NCBI GenBank assembly: GCA_027019085.1
Contig: JALUXG010000015.1
Location: 1-64,000 of the forward strand
DNA: 64,000 nt
DNA from: Rhodanobacteraceae bacterium
GTDB lineage: Bacteria > Pseudomonadota > Gammaproteobacteria > Xanthomonadales > Rhodanobacteraceae
Reading direction: 5' to 3'
The position numbers were made by a program, and so were the translations under genes. Under the pieces are notes generated by a model that searched no databases, was not told the origin of the DNA, and saw nothing but the letters and a program-made list of their open reading frames with translations. Below, piece by piece: positions 10,328 through 20,106 of the stretch. The first letter of the stretch is position 1. Every line of letters starts with the position of its first letter.

Positions 10328-12685
10328 ATGCGCACGATGAAACTTTCCGTCCTGGTGCTGGCCCTGACCGCCACCGGCATGCTTCCCTGTGCCCTTCCAG
10401 AGGCGTGGGCCGGTCCCGCGCAGACGGGCAATCACCGGCAAGACAAGCACAAGAAGAAGATCGAGAACCTGGCGAAGGTCGAAGTCATCGCCCGGGAACT
10501 GACACTGACGCGCATCCCGCTCGATGCCGCCTTCAGCGAATCGGTGATCGGCCCGTCGGCCATCCGCTTCAGCTCGCCAATGATGAGCGTGCAAAGCCTG
10601 CTTGAGCGCACGCCTTCAATCAACGTGCGGACGCCCGCTGCCAATGGCGTGCGTACCAACATCACCTTCCGCGCCTTCAGCAGCGGACAGTTTTCCGAGA
10701 CTTTCGACGGGGTACCGATCAACGACCCGTTCAACGGCGGCACGACCAACACGGCATCGACGCGCAACAACATTCCCCTGACGCTGGCCAACGTCGACAG
10801 CGTGCACCTGTACCGCGGCATCAACAATCCGGCGGTGACCTCGTACAACTCGCTGGGAGGCACCATCGCCTACCACCCGCGCATGCCCAGCGACAAGGCG
10901 AATGCCTCGCTGACGCTTGGCGGAGGGAGCTTCCATACCTGGCTGTACGGCCTGACGGCCAATACCGGTTCGCTCGGTGGCGTGCGCAGCCTGGTCAGCA
11001 TCAACCACAACACCAGCAAGGGCTGGCAGAAAAATTCCGGCAACAGCAACCTGAACCTGTATTACGCCGGTGTGTTGCCCTATGCCCACCACAACGGTCG
11101 GGTCTATCTGTATGCGATCTACAACCGCAACATGGGCTATACCCCGCACACCGTACCGTTGCCGCTGATCCAGCAATACGGCTACAGCTACGGCTGGCCG
11201 CTGGACTGGACCAACAGCTACAACCAGGACCACGGGGGTACCTACATCCTCGGCAACAGCATGAACGTGAACGAGGTGTTCTCGTACAACATCCGCGTGT
11301 ATGCGCGCAATGTCGACTACAACCGCGTCTCGTTTGCCAATCCACTGCATGCGCAAGGTCCAAACCAGCCGTACTATCTGCCCAATCAGGCAGGTGATTA
11401 CTCGTTCTGGCTCTATTACCCGAACGGCCCTACCTACGACCCCACGGCCACCTTCGGCAGCAACGTGGCAGGCAATGCCTACCACACCTACATTTACAAC
11501 ACCCGGCAGTACGGCTTCATGCCGCATTTCACCCTGTACCTGCCCAACAACACCGTGAAGTTCGGTGGCGACTATTCGCACACCAGACTGCATTCGGCCG
11601 AGTTCTGGTACGGCGCCTACCCGATGCCGCTGCGACAGGGCTACAACAACGCCTGGGACGAGCATGATTCGCGCGACCTCGGATCGCTGTTCGTACAGGA
11701 CGAGATCAGCTTGCTCGATGGCACATTGACCGTCACCCCTGGCGTGAAATACATCTTCGCGCACACCAAAAACCACGATGCCATCGGTTTCTTCTATCCG
11801 ATTGCAGGCAGCGTCAATGACAACGAGCACTACACCTCGCCGACCGTCGGCGTGAACTGGAAGCCGGCCGACCACGTCAGCCTGTACGCATCCTGGGGAC
11901 GTACGGCCAAATTCCCGAACATTGCCGCCTACTACAACAACATCGGACAGACCAACAATGCCGGGCAGGCGGTGGTCGTTCCACTGCATGTGTCGCCCGA
12001 ATACGTCAATGACCTCGAGCTGGGCGCCCGTTACGAGAACAAGGGCTTCGAGGGCGCGCTCAATTACTACCGCGAGAACTTCAGGAACACCTTCATCGAT
12101 GTCACCGATCCGTCGACGGGACTGTCGACCACCTCCAATGGCGGTGCCTCGCGCTACGAGGGAGTCGAACTGGACATGCAGTACAGCATCGATACCCCCC
12201 TGGGGGGATTGAGCGTCTACGGCAACGTGGCCCAGAACAAGGCGTTCTTCACCAGTGCCTTCACAGTGGCCAGCGCCGCGGGTTCGGGAGCTCTCGCCGG
12301 TAACAGCGTGAAATCGGGCCAGCCCCTGGCCGGCGTGCCCAAGCACCTGGCCAATCTCGGCGTGGGCTGGAAGTGGACGACCTGGCGGGCCAAGCTCGGT
12401 GCGCATTATTCCGGGTCGCAGTTCGTCAACGAATACAACGCGGGGCTGCCCTCGGCCGAACAGATTCCGGCCTATACCGTGGTCAACTTCACCCTGCGTG
12501 ACAAACTGCGGTTCGGCAATGGCCCGATCAAGGACATGAAGCTGGCGCTCTATGTCGACAATCTGCTGGATCGTCACTACTACACATTCGGCTACGGCGA
12601 CACAACCTACAGTGGCGCGCCGTTCGTGCGTGCCATCTACGAGGAGCCGCGTGCGTACTTTGCTTCGGCGACATTCGATTTCTGA
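10328..12685 (+). CDS. TonB-dependent outer membrane receptor
   Basis: A 785-residue outer membrane protein. A signal peptide ends near AWA (about residue 28). A Lys-rich stretch and a possible TonB box (LAKVEVIA) follow, then a plug domain (LLERTPSINVRTPAANGVRTNITFRAF, LYRGINNPAVTSYNSLGG) and a beta barrel rich in Tyr, Asn and Trp. The last residue is Phe after alternating hydrophobics, the usual barrel signature. The ligand cannot be read: it might be a siderophore, a metal complex or a carbohydrate. The start MRTMKLSV was chosen because it begins the signal peptide; an in-frame ATG farther up would add 54 implausible residues. A long structured leader precedes it and an MFS transporter gene follows. 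Confidence 0.92.
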   Translation: MRTMKLSVLVLALTATGMLPCALPEAWAGPAQTGNHRQDKHKKKIENLAKVEVIARELTLTRIPLDAAFSESVIGPSAIRFSSPMMSVQSLLERTPSINVRTPAANGVRTNITFRAFSSGQFSETFDGVPINDPFNGGTTNTASTRNNIPLTLANVDSVHLYRGINNPAVTSYNSLGGTIAYHPRMPSDKANASLTLGGGSFHTWLYGLTANTGSLGGVRSLVSINHNTSKGWQKNSGNSNLNLYYAGVLPYAHHNGRVYLYAIYNRNMGYTPHTVPLPLIQQYGYSYGWPLDWTNSYNQDHGGTYILGNSMNVNEVFSYNIRVYARNVDYNRVSFANPLHAQGPNQPYYLPNQAGDYSFWLYYPNGPTYDPTATFGSNVAGNAYHTYIYNTRQYGFMPHFTLYLPNNTVKFGGDYSHTRLHSAEFWYGAYPMPLRQGYNNAWDEHDSRDLGSLFVQDEISLLDGTLTVTPGVKYIFAHTKNHDAIGFFYPIAGSVNDNEHYTSPTVGVNWKPADHVSLYASWGRTAKFPNIAAYYNNIGQTNNAGQAVVVPLHVSPEYVNDLELGARYENKGFEGALNYYRENFRNTFIDVTDPSTGLSTTSNGGASRYEGVELDMQYSIDTPLGGLSVYGNVAQNKAFFTSAFTVASAAGSGALAGNSVKSGQPLAGVPKHLANLGVGWKWTTWRAKLGAHYSGSQFVNEYNAGLPSAEQIPAYTVVNFTLRDKLRFGNGPIKDMKLALYVDNLLDRHYYTFGYGDTTYSGAPFVRAIYEEPRAYFASATFDF

Positions 12686-12689
12686 GACA

Positions 12690-12704
12690 GGCCGGGAGCC
12701 GGCC
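12690..12704 (+). terminator. GC-rich hairpin after the TonB receptor gene
   Basis: GGCCGG, three bases, CCGGCC forms a perfect six-pair hairpin starting five bases after the receptor stop. There is no T-tract after it, so it may be only a transcript-end stabiliser. Confidence 0.35.
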
Positions 12705-12837
12705 GGTCACGGGTAGACGGCCGGTTCCCTGTGCGGTTCCGGTGGCAGCGGGTAACGAGGATACTTGCCCGCATGCCGCCATGCGAAACAGTTACGGCGC
12801 ATGGGCCGATCCATGACGTCATGCAAGGAAGTCCCCC

Positions 12838-14208
12838 ATGCCAGGTAACCAGCCGACCGCACTCGAGGTCCTCGACGCCCAGAAGTTCTCGCGTTTTCAC
12901 GCCCGTGCCGTGTTCACCACGGGCATGGGCGTGTTCACCGACGGCTATGACCTGATCTCGATCAGCGTGGTGTTGCCGATGGTGCTCGACAGCTTCGGCA
13001 TCGGCAAACTCACCGGTCTGCAATCCTCGCTGCTGGTGGCTTCGGCGCTGCTGGCTTCGGCCGTGGGCGCCATTCTGTTTGGCGTCCTGTCCAATACCGG
13101 GCGCAAGCGCTTCTACGGTATCGACGTCAGCCTGATGGCGCTGGCCGCGCTGGCGCAGGCTTTCACGCCGGGCATCGGCTGGCTGATCGGCGCACGCACG
13201 CTGCTGGGTATCGGCATCGGCGCCGACTATGTGCTGTCGCCGATGATCATGGCCGAGCACAGCAACGCGAAGGACCGGGGCAAGGCGCTCACTGTGGGTT
13301 TCTCGCTGATGTGGGTTCTTGGAGCCATTACCGCTTCGCTCTTGCAGATCACGCTGGAATGGCTGCACGTGCCGCCGGACCTGCAATGGCGGATCACACT
13401 GGGTGCGGGGGTGATTCCCGCAGCTGCCGTGATCGTGCTGCGGCGACGGCTGCCGGAAACACCGCGCTATTACGCGCACATCAAGCATGACGGCGAAGCG
13501 TTGAAGTCAGTGGTTGCGCATGTGACCGCTGCTCCCGCAGCGGCAATCGTGCGTGCAGACACCAGCCTTGGCGCCGGCATGCGCGAATATTTCGCGCGTT
13601 ACTGGCGGCGCTTTTTCATGATCAGCCTGCTGTGGTTCGTGTACGACATCGTGATCTATGCGGGTGGCCTGTTCGGTCCCAGCCTGCTGGGCAAGAGCGT
13701 GGGCCTGACACCGGCCCAATTCCAGCTGGTCAATTCGGCCCTGTTCAGCATCGGCGGCAGCCTGGTGGCGGTGATGCTGATCGACCGCTGGGGACGCAAG
13801 CCGTTGCAGGCCGCCGGCTTCCTGCTGATGGGTGCGACGCTGCTGATGTACGCTTTCACCTACCATCCCGGTGTCAGTCCGGTGCTGTGGGGCATCGCGT
13901 TGTATGGCCTTTTCTTTTTCTTCAACCAGGCCGGACCGGGCTCGATCAGTGGCGCCGGCATGCTCGGCGTGGAAATGGCCGCTACCCGCGTACGCGGTCT
14001 GGTGCAGGGGCTGAGTGTCACCGCGGGCCGCCTTGGTGCGGCGCTCGGGGTATTCGTGTTTCCGCGCCTGTTCGCCGACTACGGCCAGAGCTTCGCGGTG
14101 GGATTCCTGGCTGTCACGGCACTGGTCGGCGCGGTGCTGACGATGGTCGGTATCCCCGAGTCCAGCCGGGTGAGCCTGGAGAAGGCCAGCGGGGAACAGG
14201 TGGCGTAG
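12838..14208 (+). CDS. MFS transporter, phosphate/sugar porter-like
   Basis: A 456-residue inner membrane protein with about 12 membrane segments. FFTDGYDL-like VFTDGYDLISIS in helix 1, RTLLGIGIGADYVLSPMIMAEHSNAKDRGK in the helix 4-5 region, and LPETPRYY in the central loop resemble the phosphate:H+ symporter and sugar porter branches of the superfamily. DRWGRKPLQA is the second-half MFS loop motif. The start has AAGGAAG at a good distance. It follows the TonB receptor by about 150 bases, so it may carry the same or a related substrate across the inner membrane; this is inference. Confidence 0.88.
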   Translation: MPGNQPTALEVLDAQKFSRFHARAVFTTGMGVFTDGYDLISISVVLPMVLDSFGIGKLTGLQSSLLVASALLASAVGAILFGVLSNTGRKRFYGIDVSLMALAALAQAFTPGIGWLIGARTLLGIGIGADYVLSPMIMAEHSNAKDRGKALTVGFSLMWVLGAITASLLQITLEWLHVPPDLQWRITLGAGVIPAAAVIVLRRRLPETPRYYAHIKHDGEALKSVVAHVTAAPAAAIVRADTSLGAGMREYFARYWRRFFMISLLWFVYDIVIYAGGLFGPSLLGKSVGLTPAQFQLVNSALFSIGGSLVAVMLIDRWGRKPLQAAGFLLMGATLLMYAFTYHPGVSPVLWGIALYGLFFFFNQAGPGSISGAGMLGVEMAATRVRGLVQGLSVTAGRLGAALGVFVFPRLFADYGQSFAVGFLAVTALVGAVLTMVGIPESSRVSLEKASGEQVA

Positions 14209-14315
14209 AGGCCCCCGGACGGTGATCCAGGCGGCACGAAGGTGCCGATGGCGTGTCTCTGTCTCCGGTCACCGGCTAGTGAACAGGCAGGTGAACCCAT
14301 GCCATGGTATGGCGC

Positions 14316-15131
14316 ATGATGAAGTATCTGCCCGACGCCTTGTTCGTCTCTCACGGCGGTGGCCCTCTGCCTCTGCTGGGTGATCCAGGTCACGCGCAGA
14401 TGGTCGAGCTACTCAAGGAACTGGCACAGGCGATGCCGCGGCCGCGCGCGGTGGTCGTGGTCAGCGCGCACTGGGAAGCGCCGGTACCGACGCTCACCGC
14501 GGCCGCACAGCCGCAGTTGCTCTACGACTACCAGGGATTTCCGCCCGCCTCTTATGCCATCCGCTACCCTTGTCCGGGCGAACCCGCACTGGCCCTTACC
14601 CTGGGGCAGCGGTTGGCGGGACAGGGGCTCGGTTCACACCTGGACGCGGAGCGGGGTCTCGATCACGGAGTCTTCGTGCCGCTCAAGCACATGTATCCGC
14701 AGGCGGATATTCCTTGCGTGGAAGTATCGTTGCTCGATGGCCTCGATGCGGCGGCACACCTGGTGCTGGGGCGTGCCCTTGCCGGACTGGCGCGCGAAGG
14801 CGTCCTGTTGATCGGCTCGGGATTTTCGTTTCACAACCTGCGTGCATTCTTTCAGCCTGCCGGATCGGATACGCAGGCATTGAACGCGGCCTTCGAGGCC
14901 TGGCTGGAAGACAGTTTGTGTAGTCCGTATCACGATCACGCTGCGCGGCGCGAACGGTTGCTGCATTGGGAGAGTGCCCCCGGTGCCCGCTATTGCCATC
15001 CACGTGCCGAACACTTGATGCCGCTGCATGTGTGTGCGGGTGCAGCCGGCCTGGTGCGCGCGAGGCGTTATGCGCTGAAAGTGATGGGTAGACAGGCCAG
15101 CATGTACATGTGGTCGTCGGTAGAGGCCTGA
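14316..15131 (+). CDS. DODA-type extradiol ring-cleavage dioxygenase (YgiD-like)
   Basis: A class III extradiol dioxygenase of about 271 residues. Metal and catalytic histidines are visible in order: FVSHGGGP, VVSAHWEAP, GLDHGVFVPL and HPRAEHLMPLHV. This arrangement is that of the 4,5-DOPA dioxygenase family, to which E. coli YgiD belongs. The natural substrate in bacteria is generally uncertain. Start choice is open: ATG codons at 14304, 14316 and 14319 are in frame, and the family normally starts close to the last two. It is the last gene of the rightward run from the TonB receptor, but a 107-base gap separates it from the MFS gene. Confidence 0.88.
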   Translation: MMKYLPDALFVSHGGGPLPLLGDPGHAQMVELLKELAQAMPRPRAVVVVSAHWEAPVPTLTAAAQPQLLYDYQGFPPASYAIRYPCPGEPALALTLGQRLAGQGLGSHLDAERGLDHGVFVPLKHMYPQADIPCVEVSLLDGLDAAAHLVLGRALAGLAREGVLLIGSGFSFHNLRAFFQPAGSDTQALNAAFEAWLEDSLCSPYHDHAARRERLLHWESAPGARYCHPRAEHLMPLHVCAGAAGLVRARRYALKVMGRQASMYMWSSVEA

Positions 15132-15251
15132 TCCGGCAGAACGGGAAGCCTGGTCCAGGACGCACGAAGCGGGCGATGCAAGGCTGCGCGACGGTCCAGG
15201 TACCTTGCCGCGTACTGTCGCAAAAGACGATTTTTCACCAACAGACCGTCA

Positions 15252-15275
15252 ACGGGCTGCCCGGGTGCAGCCCGT
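15252..15275 (-). terminator. Hairpin downstream of metK
   Basis: A perfect nine-pair stem (ACGGGCTGC with GCAGCCCGT) around a six-base loop lies about 30 bases past the metK stop. On either strand the T-run is short and not adjacent. It sits between convergent genes and may serve both directions. Confidence 0.5.
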
Positions 15276-15306
15276 CTGACAGCTTTTCGTCAGGCCAGGC
15301 GTGGGT

Positions 15307-16552
<1,246 letters not shown>

Positions 16553-16773
16553 CGGGGTCTATATCCTTCCTTTCGGATAAAGAGATAAAACAAGCTGACA
16601 TGATACAACCGCCATCGCCGGTTTGCATCGTGCTGCGTGGAGGCCGCAGGGCATGCGTTCAGCTGGCGTCGCCCGCAAATGGCCCGATTCCGGAACGCTG
16701 CATGCCTGAAATCGGCCCGCCTCCGGGCCGGCAGGGGGGCGAGTCTGCAGACGTCCGATCAGGAGGGACGACG

Positions 16774-18108
16774 ATGAAAGGTATCGGCTGCGGCATGGTT
16801 TGGCTACTGCTTGGCGGCATGTCGGTGGCGCAGGTCGCGGTGGCCCGCTCCTGTGGCGAGGAGCGACCGGCGGTGTCCCACCTGTTCTGTGCGCATCCCG
16901 CCCTGGCCACCATGGACCGCACTCTGCAGGCGCTGGCCATGGCTTCGCCGGATGCCTCGGTGCGACGCGATCAGCGCATATGGCAGTCCCAGCGCGACGA
17001 TGTCTTGTGGCGCCTGCTGAGCAACCGTTCGTTCACCGGGGATGCCGTGTTGCGCCGGGCCTGGCATCTGGAGCGCTCGCGTCAGGCTTTCCTGCTGGGC
17101 GTTGCCGGCCACGGTGCGGTGACCTTGCCGCCGATGCAGCGTATGCAGCGCAGCTTGCGTGCGCATCCGGGTGCCGTGGGTGATCCGCTGGCCGTCTGGG
17201 CCCGCTACGATCCGGACGTGTCGCTGGCGCGCACGCTGACATCGCTGCCGAATCGCCTGTCACAAGCGCTGGCGCGGCTCGAACTGAGGCCGGACCGGGT
17301 ACTGTCGCAACGGGTTGAACTGATCAGCAATGGCAACCCCTGGTTCGACCTGCTCTGGCTGCCCGACGCGCGGCTGGGCGCGGTGGTTTCGGTGCAGGGC
17401 ACGGACGCCTGCCAGTTGATGGTCTGGTTCCGCGCCGACCGCGACGGTACGGCCCGCGTCATCCCGGCACCGATGCTGGACCAGGTTCCGTGCGGACGTA
17501 CACGCCTGACCCTGCTGCGGGTGGGCTATGACACCTATGTCGCGCTGCAGCGTATCGATGACCCGTATGCCGTGGACGTGTCCGTGCAGCAATGGCTGGA
17601 CGGGCGCTGGGCCAGTCCGCTGCGCCAGCGCATGCGCTACGACCACGGACTCAGGCTTGGCCGGTTGCGCTGCGATGGCCGGGCGTGTGGATCGTATGCC
17701 GCGGTCATGATGCGCATCGCGCGGCGCTACGATGCCAGTCCGCAGGGCCGCTACATGGCGGTAGCGAAACTCGCGCCGGACGAACGCGTCCGTGCGCGTC
17801 AGCTGTTGCGTCTGGCCGCGCGCGAGCGCAAGACGATCCTGGGCAGCATGCCGCTGGCCGGCAACGAGGTGATGACCACCTTCTGCAGCGACGCGAGCTT
17901 CGTGCTGGTGCGCGTACACGGGCGCTTGCTGCTGGGCCGCATCGGCCATGGCTATCTGGGATGGCGGCGTTCTGATGGCTGGCGCATCGGCCTGTGGGGT
18001 ATGCATGGTGGCAAACTGGAGGCGGTGGCCAGTGCCGTCATCCGGCGGCCACGCGGGCGCTTGCTGGCCACGGCCGCGATGCCGCCGGCCGTGATTCCGA
18101 CGCGTTGA
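16774..18108 (+). CDS. Secreted protein of unknown function, LprI-like N-terminus
   Basis: A 444-residue protein, start fixed by AGGAGG seven bases before the ATG. Residues 1-24 form a signal peptide ending near VAVA. The following segment (CGEERPAVSHLFCAHPALATMD, then RRDQRIWQSQRDDV) resembles the short LprI / DUF1311 lysozyme-inhibitor-type domain, which has paired Cys and an RxxQRxWxxxRD pattern. The long C-terminal part (about residues 130-444) contains an unplaced beta-rich region with scattered Cys and I do not recognise it. Probably periplasmic. It is convergent with dusB, leaving only four bases between the stops. Function is not assigned. Confidence 0.75.
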   Translation: MKGIGCGMVWLLLGGMSVAQVAVARSCGEERPAVSHLFCAHPALATMDRTLQALAMASPDASVRRDQRIWQSQRDDVLWRLLSNRSFTGDAVLRRAWHLERSRQAFLLGVAGHGAVTLPPMQRMQRSLRAHPGAVGDPLAVWARYDPDVSLARTLTSLPNRLSQALARLELRPDRVLSQRVELISNGNPWFDLLWLPDARLGAVVSVQGTDACQLMVWFRADRDGTARVIPAPMLDQVPCGRTRLTLLRVGYDTYVALQRIDDPYAVDVSVQQWLDGRWASPLRQRMRYDHGLRLGRLRCDGRACGSYAAVMMRIARRYDASPQGRYMAVAKLAPDERVRARQLLRLAARERKTILGSMPLAGNEVMTTFCSDASFVLVRVHGRLLLGRIGHGYLGWRRSDGWRIGLWGMHGGKLEAVASAVIRRPRGRLLATAAMPPAVIPTR

Positions 18109-18112
18109 GGCT

Positions 18113-19099
18113 TCAGGCGGCGATCGCGGCGTCGTCGGCCAAACGGGCGAAGTAGTCGCGTGTCAGGCGCAGTTGTTCGGCAGCACTTTCGGCGCGGTTG
18201 ACCACGGCGCGGAAGGCGGCGTTTCCCGCGTGGTCCCTGGCATACCAGCCCAGGTGCTTGCGTGCGATGCGCACGCCCTGGTGCTCGCCATAGAAATCAT
18301 GCAGGTGCGCCAGGTGCGCGCACAGGATGGCGCAGACTTCGTCCGGCGTCGGCTCGGGCAGCGTCTCGCCGGTGGCCAGGTAGTGCACGATCTCGCGGAA
18401 GATCCATGGCCGGCCCTGGGCGCCGCGACCGATCATCAGGGCGTCGGCGCCGGTGACCTCGAGCACGTGCCTGGCGCGCTCGGGCGAGGTGACGTCGCCA
18501 TTGGCCAGTACCGGGATCGAGATCGCCTGCTTCACCGCCGCAATGGTTTCGTACTCGGCTTCACCCTGGTACTTGTCGGCGCGGGTGCGCCCGTGCACGG
18601 CCAGCGCGGCGATGCCGGCATCCTCGGCGATGCGGGCGATGTTCAGGGCGTTCCTGTTCTCGCGGTCCCAGCCGGTGCGGATCTTCAGCGTCACCGGTAC
18701 CTCCACGGCCTCGACCACGGCCCGGCAGATACGCGCCACCAGCGGCTCGTCCTGCAGCAGTGCCGAGCCCGACCACACGTTGCAGACCTTTTTCGCCGGG
18801 CAGCCCATGTTGATGTCGATGATCTGGGCACCGTGATCGACATTGAAGCGCGCAGCCTCGGCCAGCATGCCCGGATCGTAGCCGGCGATCTGCACCGCGA
18901 CGGGGTCGGGCTCGCCCGCATGGTCCATGCGCTTGCGTGACTTGATGGTATGCCACAGGCGCGGGTCGGCGGTGGTCATTTCGGACACGGCAAGGCCTGC
19001 CCCCATGCGCTTGCACAGGAGCCGGAACGGCTTGTCGGTGACGCCGGCCATCGGGGCCAGCACCACCGGCGGATCGATGGTGTAGGGACCCAGGCGCAT
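18113..19099 (-). CDS. dusB: tRNA-dihydrouridine synthase B
   Basis: A flavin enzyme that reduces specific uridines in the tRNA D-loop. The FMN-barrel starts VVLAPMAGVTDKPFR. The catalytic Cys lies in INMGCPAKKVCNVWSGSALL, and VHGRTR, ANGDVTSPERARHVL and MIGRGAQGRPWIF are the standard Dus motifs, closest to DusB. Length is about 328 residues from MRLGPYTI; an in-frame ATG at 19126 would add nine residues and nearly touches the ribokinase stop. In many gammaproteobacteria dusB is followed by fis; here the next gene downstream is a convergent unrelated gene. Confidence 0.92.
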   Translation of the reverse strand: MRLGPYTIDPPVVLAPMAGVTDKPFRLLCKRMGAGLAVSEMTTADPRLWHTIKSRKRMDHAGEPDPVAVQIAGYDPGMLAEAARFNVDHGAQIIDINMGCPAKKVCNVWSGSALLQDEPLVARICRAVVEAVEVPVTLKIRTGWDRENRNALNIARIAEDAGIAALAVHGRTRADKYQGEAEYETIAAVKQAISIPVLANGDVTSPERARHVLEVTGADALMIGRGAQGRPWIFREIVHYLATGETLPEPTPDEVCAILCAHLAHLHDFYGEHQGVRIARKHLGWYARDHAGNAAFRAVVNRAESAAEQLRLTRDYFARLADDAAIAA

Positions 19100-19131
19100 G
19101 GCACGGGTATTGTACGGCATGCGCATTGCCG

Positions 19132-20106
19132 TCAGTCGAAGCGCGACAGTACCTGCTCGCGCGAGGGCATGGCATCGGCGGCTCCGCGGCGCTCGGTGGA
19201 CAGCGCCGCGACCCGTCCAGCCTGACGTACGGCCTGGGCGAACGCGTCCGCGTGGCGATCGGCGAGGCCAGCAGCCAGCGCGCCGCAGAAGGCGTCGCCG
19301 GCGCCCGTGGTGTCGATGGCGTGCACGGATTCGGCGGCGACCCGGTAGCAGTCCGCAGCGTCACCACGACGGTCCGCACCATGGGAGACGAAGCAGCCCT
19401 GGCGGCCCAGGGTTATCACCAGGCTGCCTTTTACCAGTTGCCGCGCCAGGGCATGCAACTGCGCATCATCCATGGCCGCAATGGCATGGGTGGCCGGGGC
19501 CTGGTCCAGAAAACGCTGGCACAACTGGGCAAATTCGCTTTCGTTGGGCACCAGCACGTCGGACAGCATCATCAGTTCCGGGTCCAGATCCGGATGCACG
19601 GGGGCGGGATTGAGCACACACAGCACGCCTTGCGCACGGCCCAGGGCCAGCGCCGCGCGGGTGGCGTCGATGTTGTTCTCCATCTGTGTCAGCAGTACGC
19701 GACTGCCGCTCAACACGGATTGTTGCGCGCGCAGGAAGTCCGGGTCGAGGGCTTCGTTGGCGGCCAGATGGACGATGATCTGGTTCTGCCCATCGGCATT
19801 GACCAGGATCGCTGCGGTCCCGGTGGGCTGGTCGGTTCGGACTTGCCAATGTCCCTCGATACCTTCCACTTCGGCACGCCTGGCTGCGGAACGGCCCAGG
19901 ACATCGTCGCCACGCGCGGCGATGAATGCGGTTGCCACGCCCTGTCGGGCACAGGCCACGGCCTGGTTGAATCCCTTGCCACCCGGACCGGTGGCAAAGC
20001 CTTTGCCGCGCCGGGTTTCGCCCGGTTGCGGGAAACGATCGACCTGCCAGACATGGTCCTGGTTGTAGCTGCCGACGACGACGACCTGCACAGGCATGCC
20101 GTTCAT
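19132..20106 (-). CDS. rbsK: Ribokinase (PfkB family)
   Basis: A 324-residue sugar kinase that should phosphorylate D-ribose at O5. The N-terminal VVVGSYNQDHVWQVDRFPQPGET and the GPGGKGFNQAVACARQG motif match ribokinase. DTTGAGDAFCGALAAGLA is the C-terminal PfkB signature with the catalytic Asp. Its start overlaps the stop of the upstream nucleoside permease gene (ATGA-type overlap), so the two are translationally coupled. This supports a role in handling ribose released from imported nucleosides. A close alternative would be another pentose or nucleoside kinase of the same family. Confidence 0.87.
   Translation of the reverse strand: MNGMPVQVVVVGSYNQDHVWQVDRFPQPGETRRGKGFATGPGGKGFNQAVACARQGVATAFIAARGDDVLGRSAARRAEVEGIEGHWQVRTDQPTGTAAILVNADGQNQIIVHLAANEALDPDFLRAQQSVLSGSRVLLTQMENNIDATRAALALGRAQGVLCVLNPAPVHPDLDPELMMLSDVLVPNESEFAQLCQRFLDQAPATHAIAAMDDAQLHALARQLVKGSLVITLGRQGCFVSHGADRRGDAADCYRVAAESVHAIDTTGAGDAFCGALAAGLADRHADAFAQAVRQAGRVAALSTERRGAADAMPSREQVLSRFD

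Noticed and set aside
16553-16620. A SAM-sensing riboswitch in the metK leader.
   Set aside because: Only a small TCC-GAAA-GGA hairpin is present; the leader is too short for the known SAM classes.
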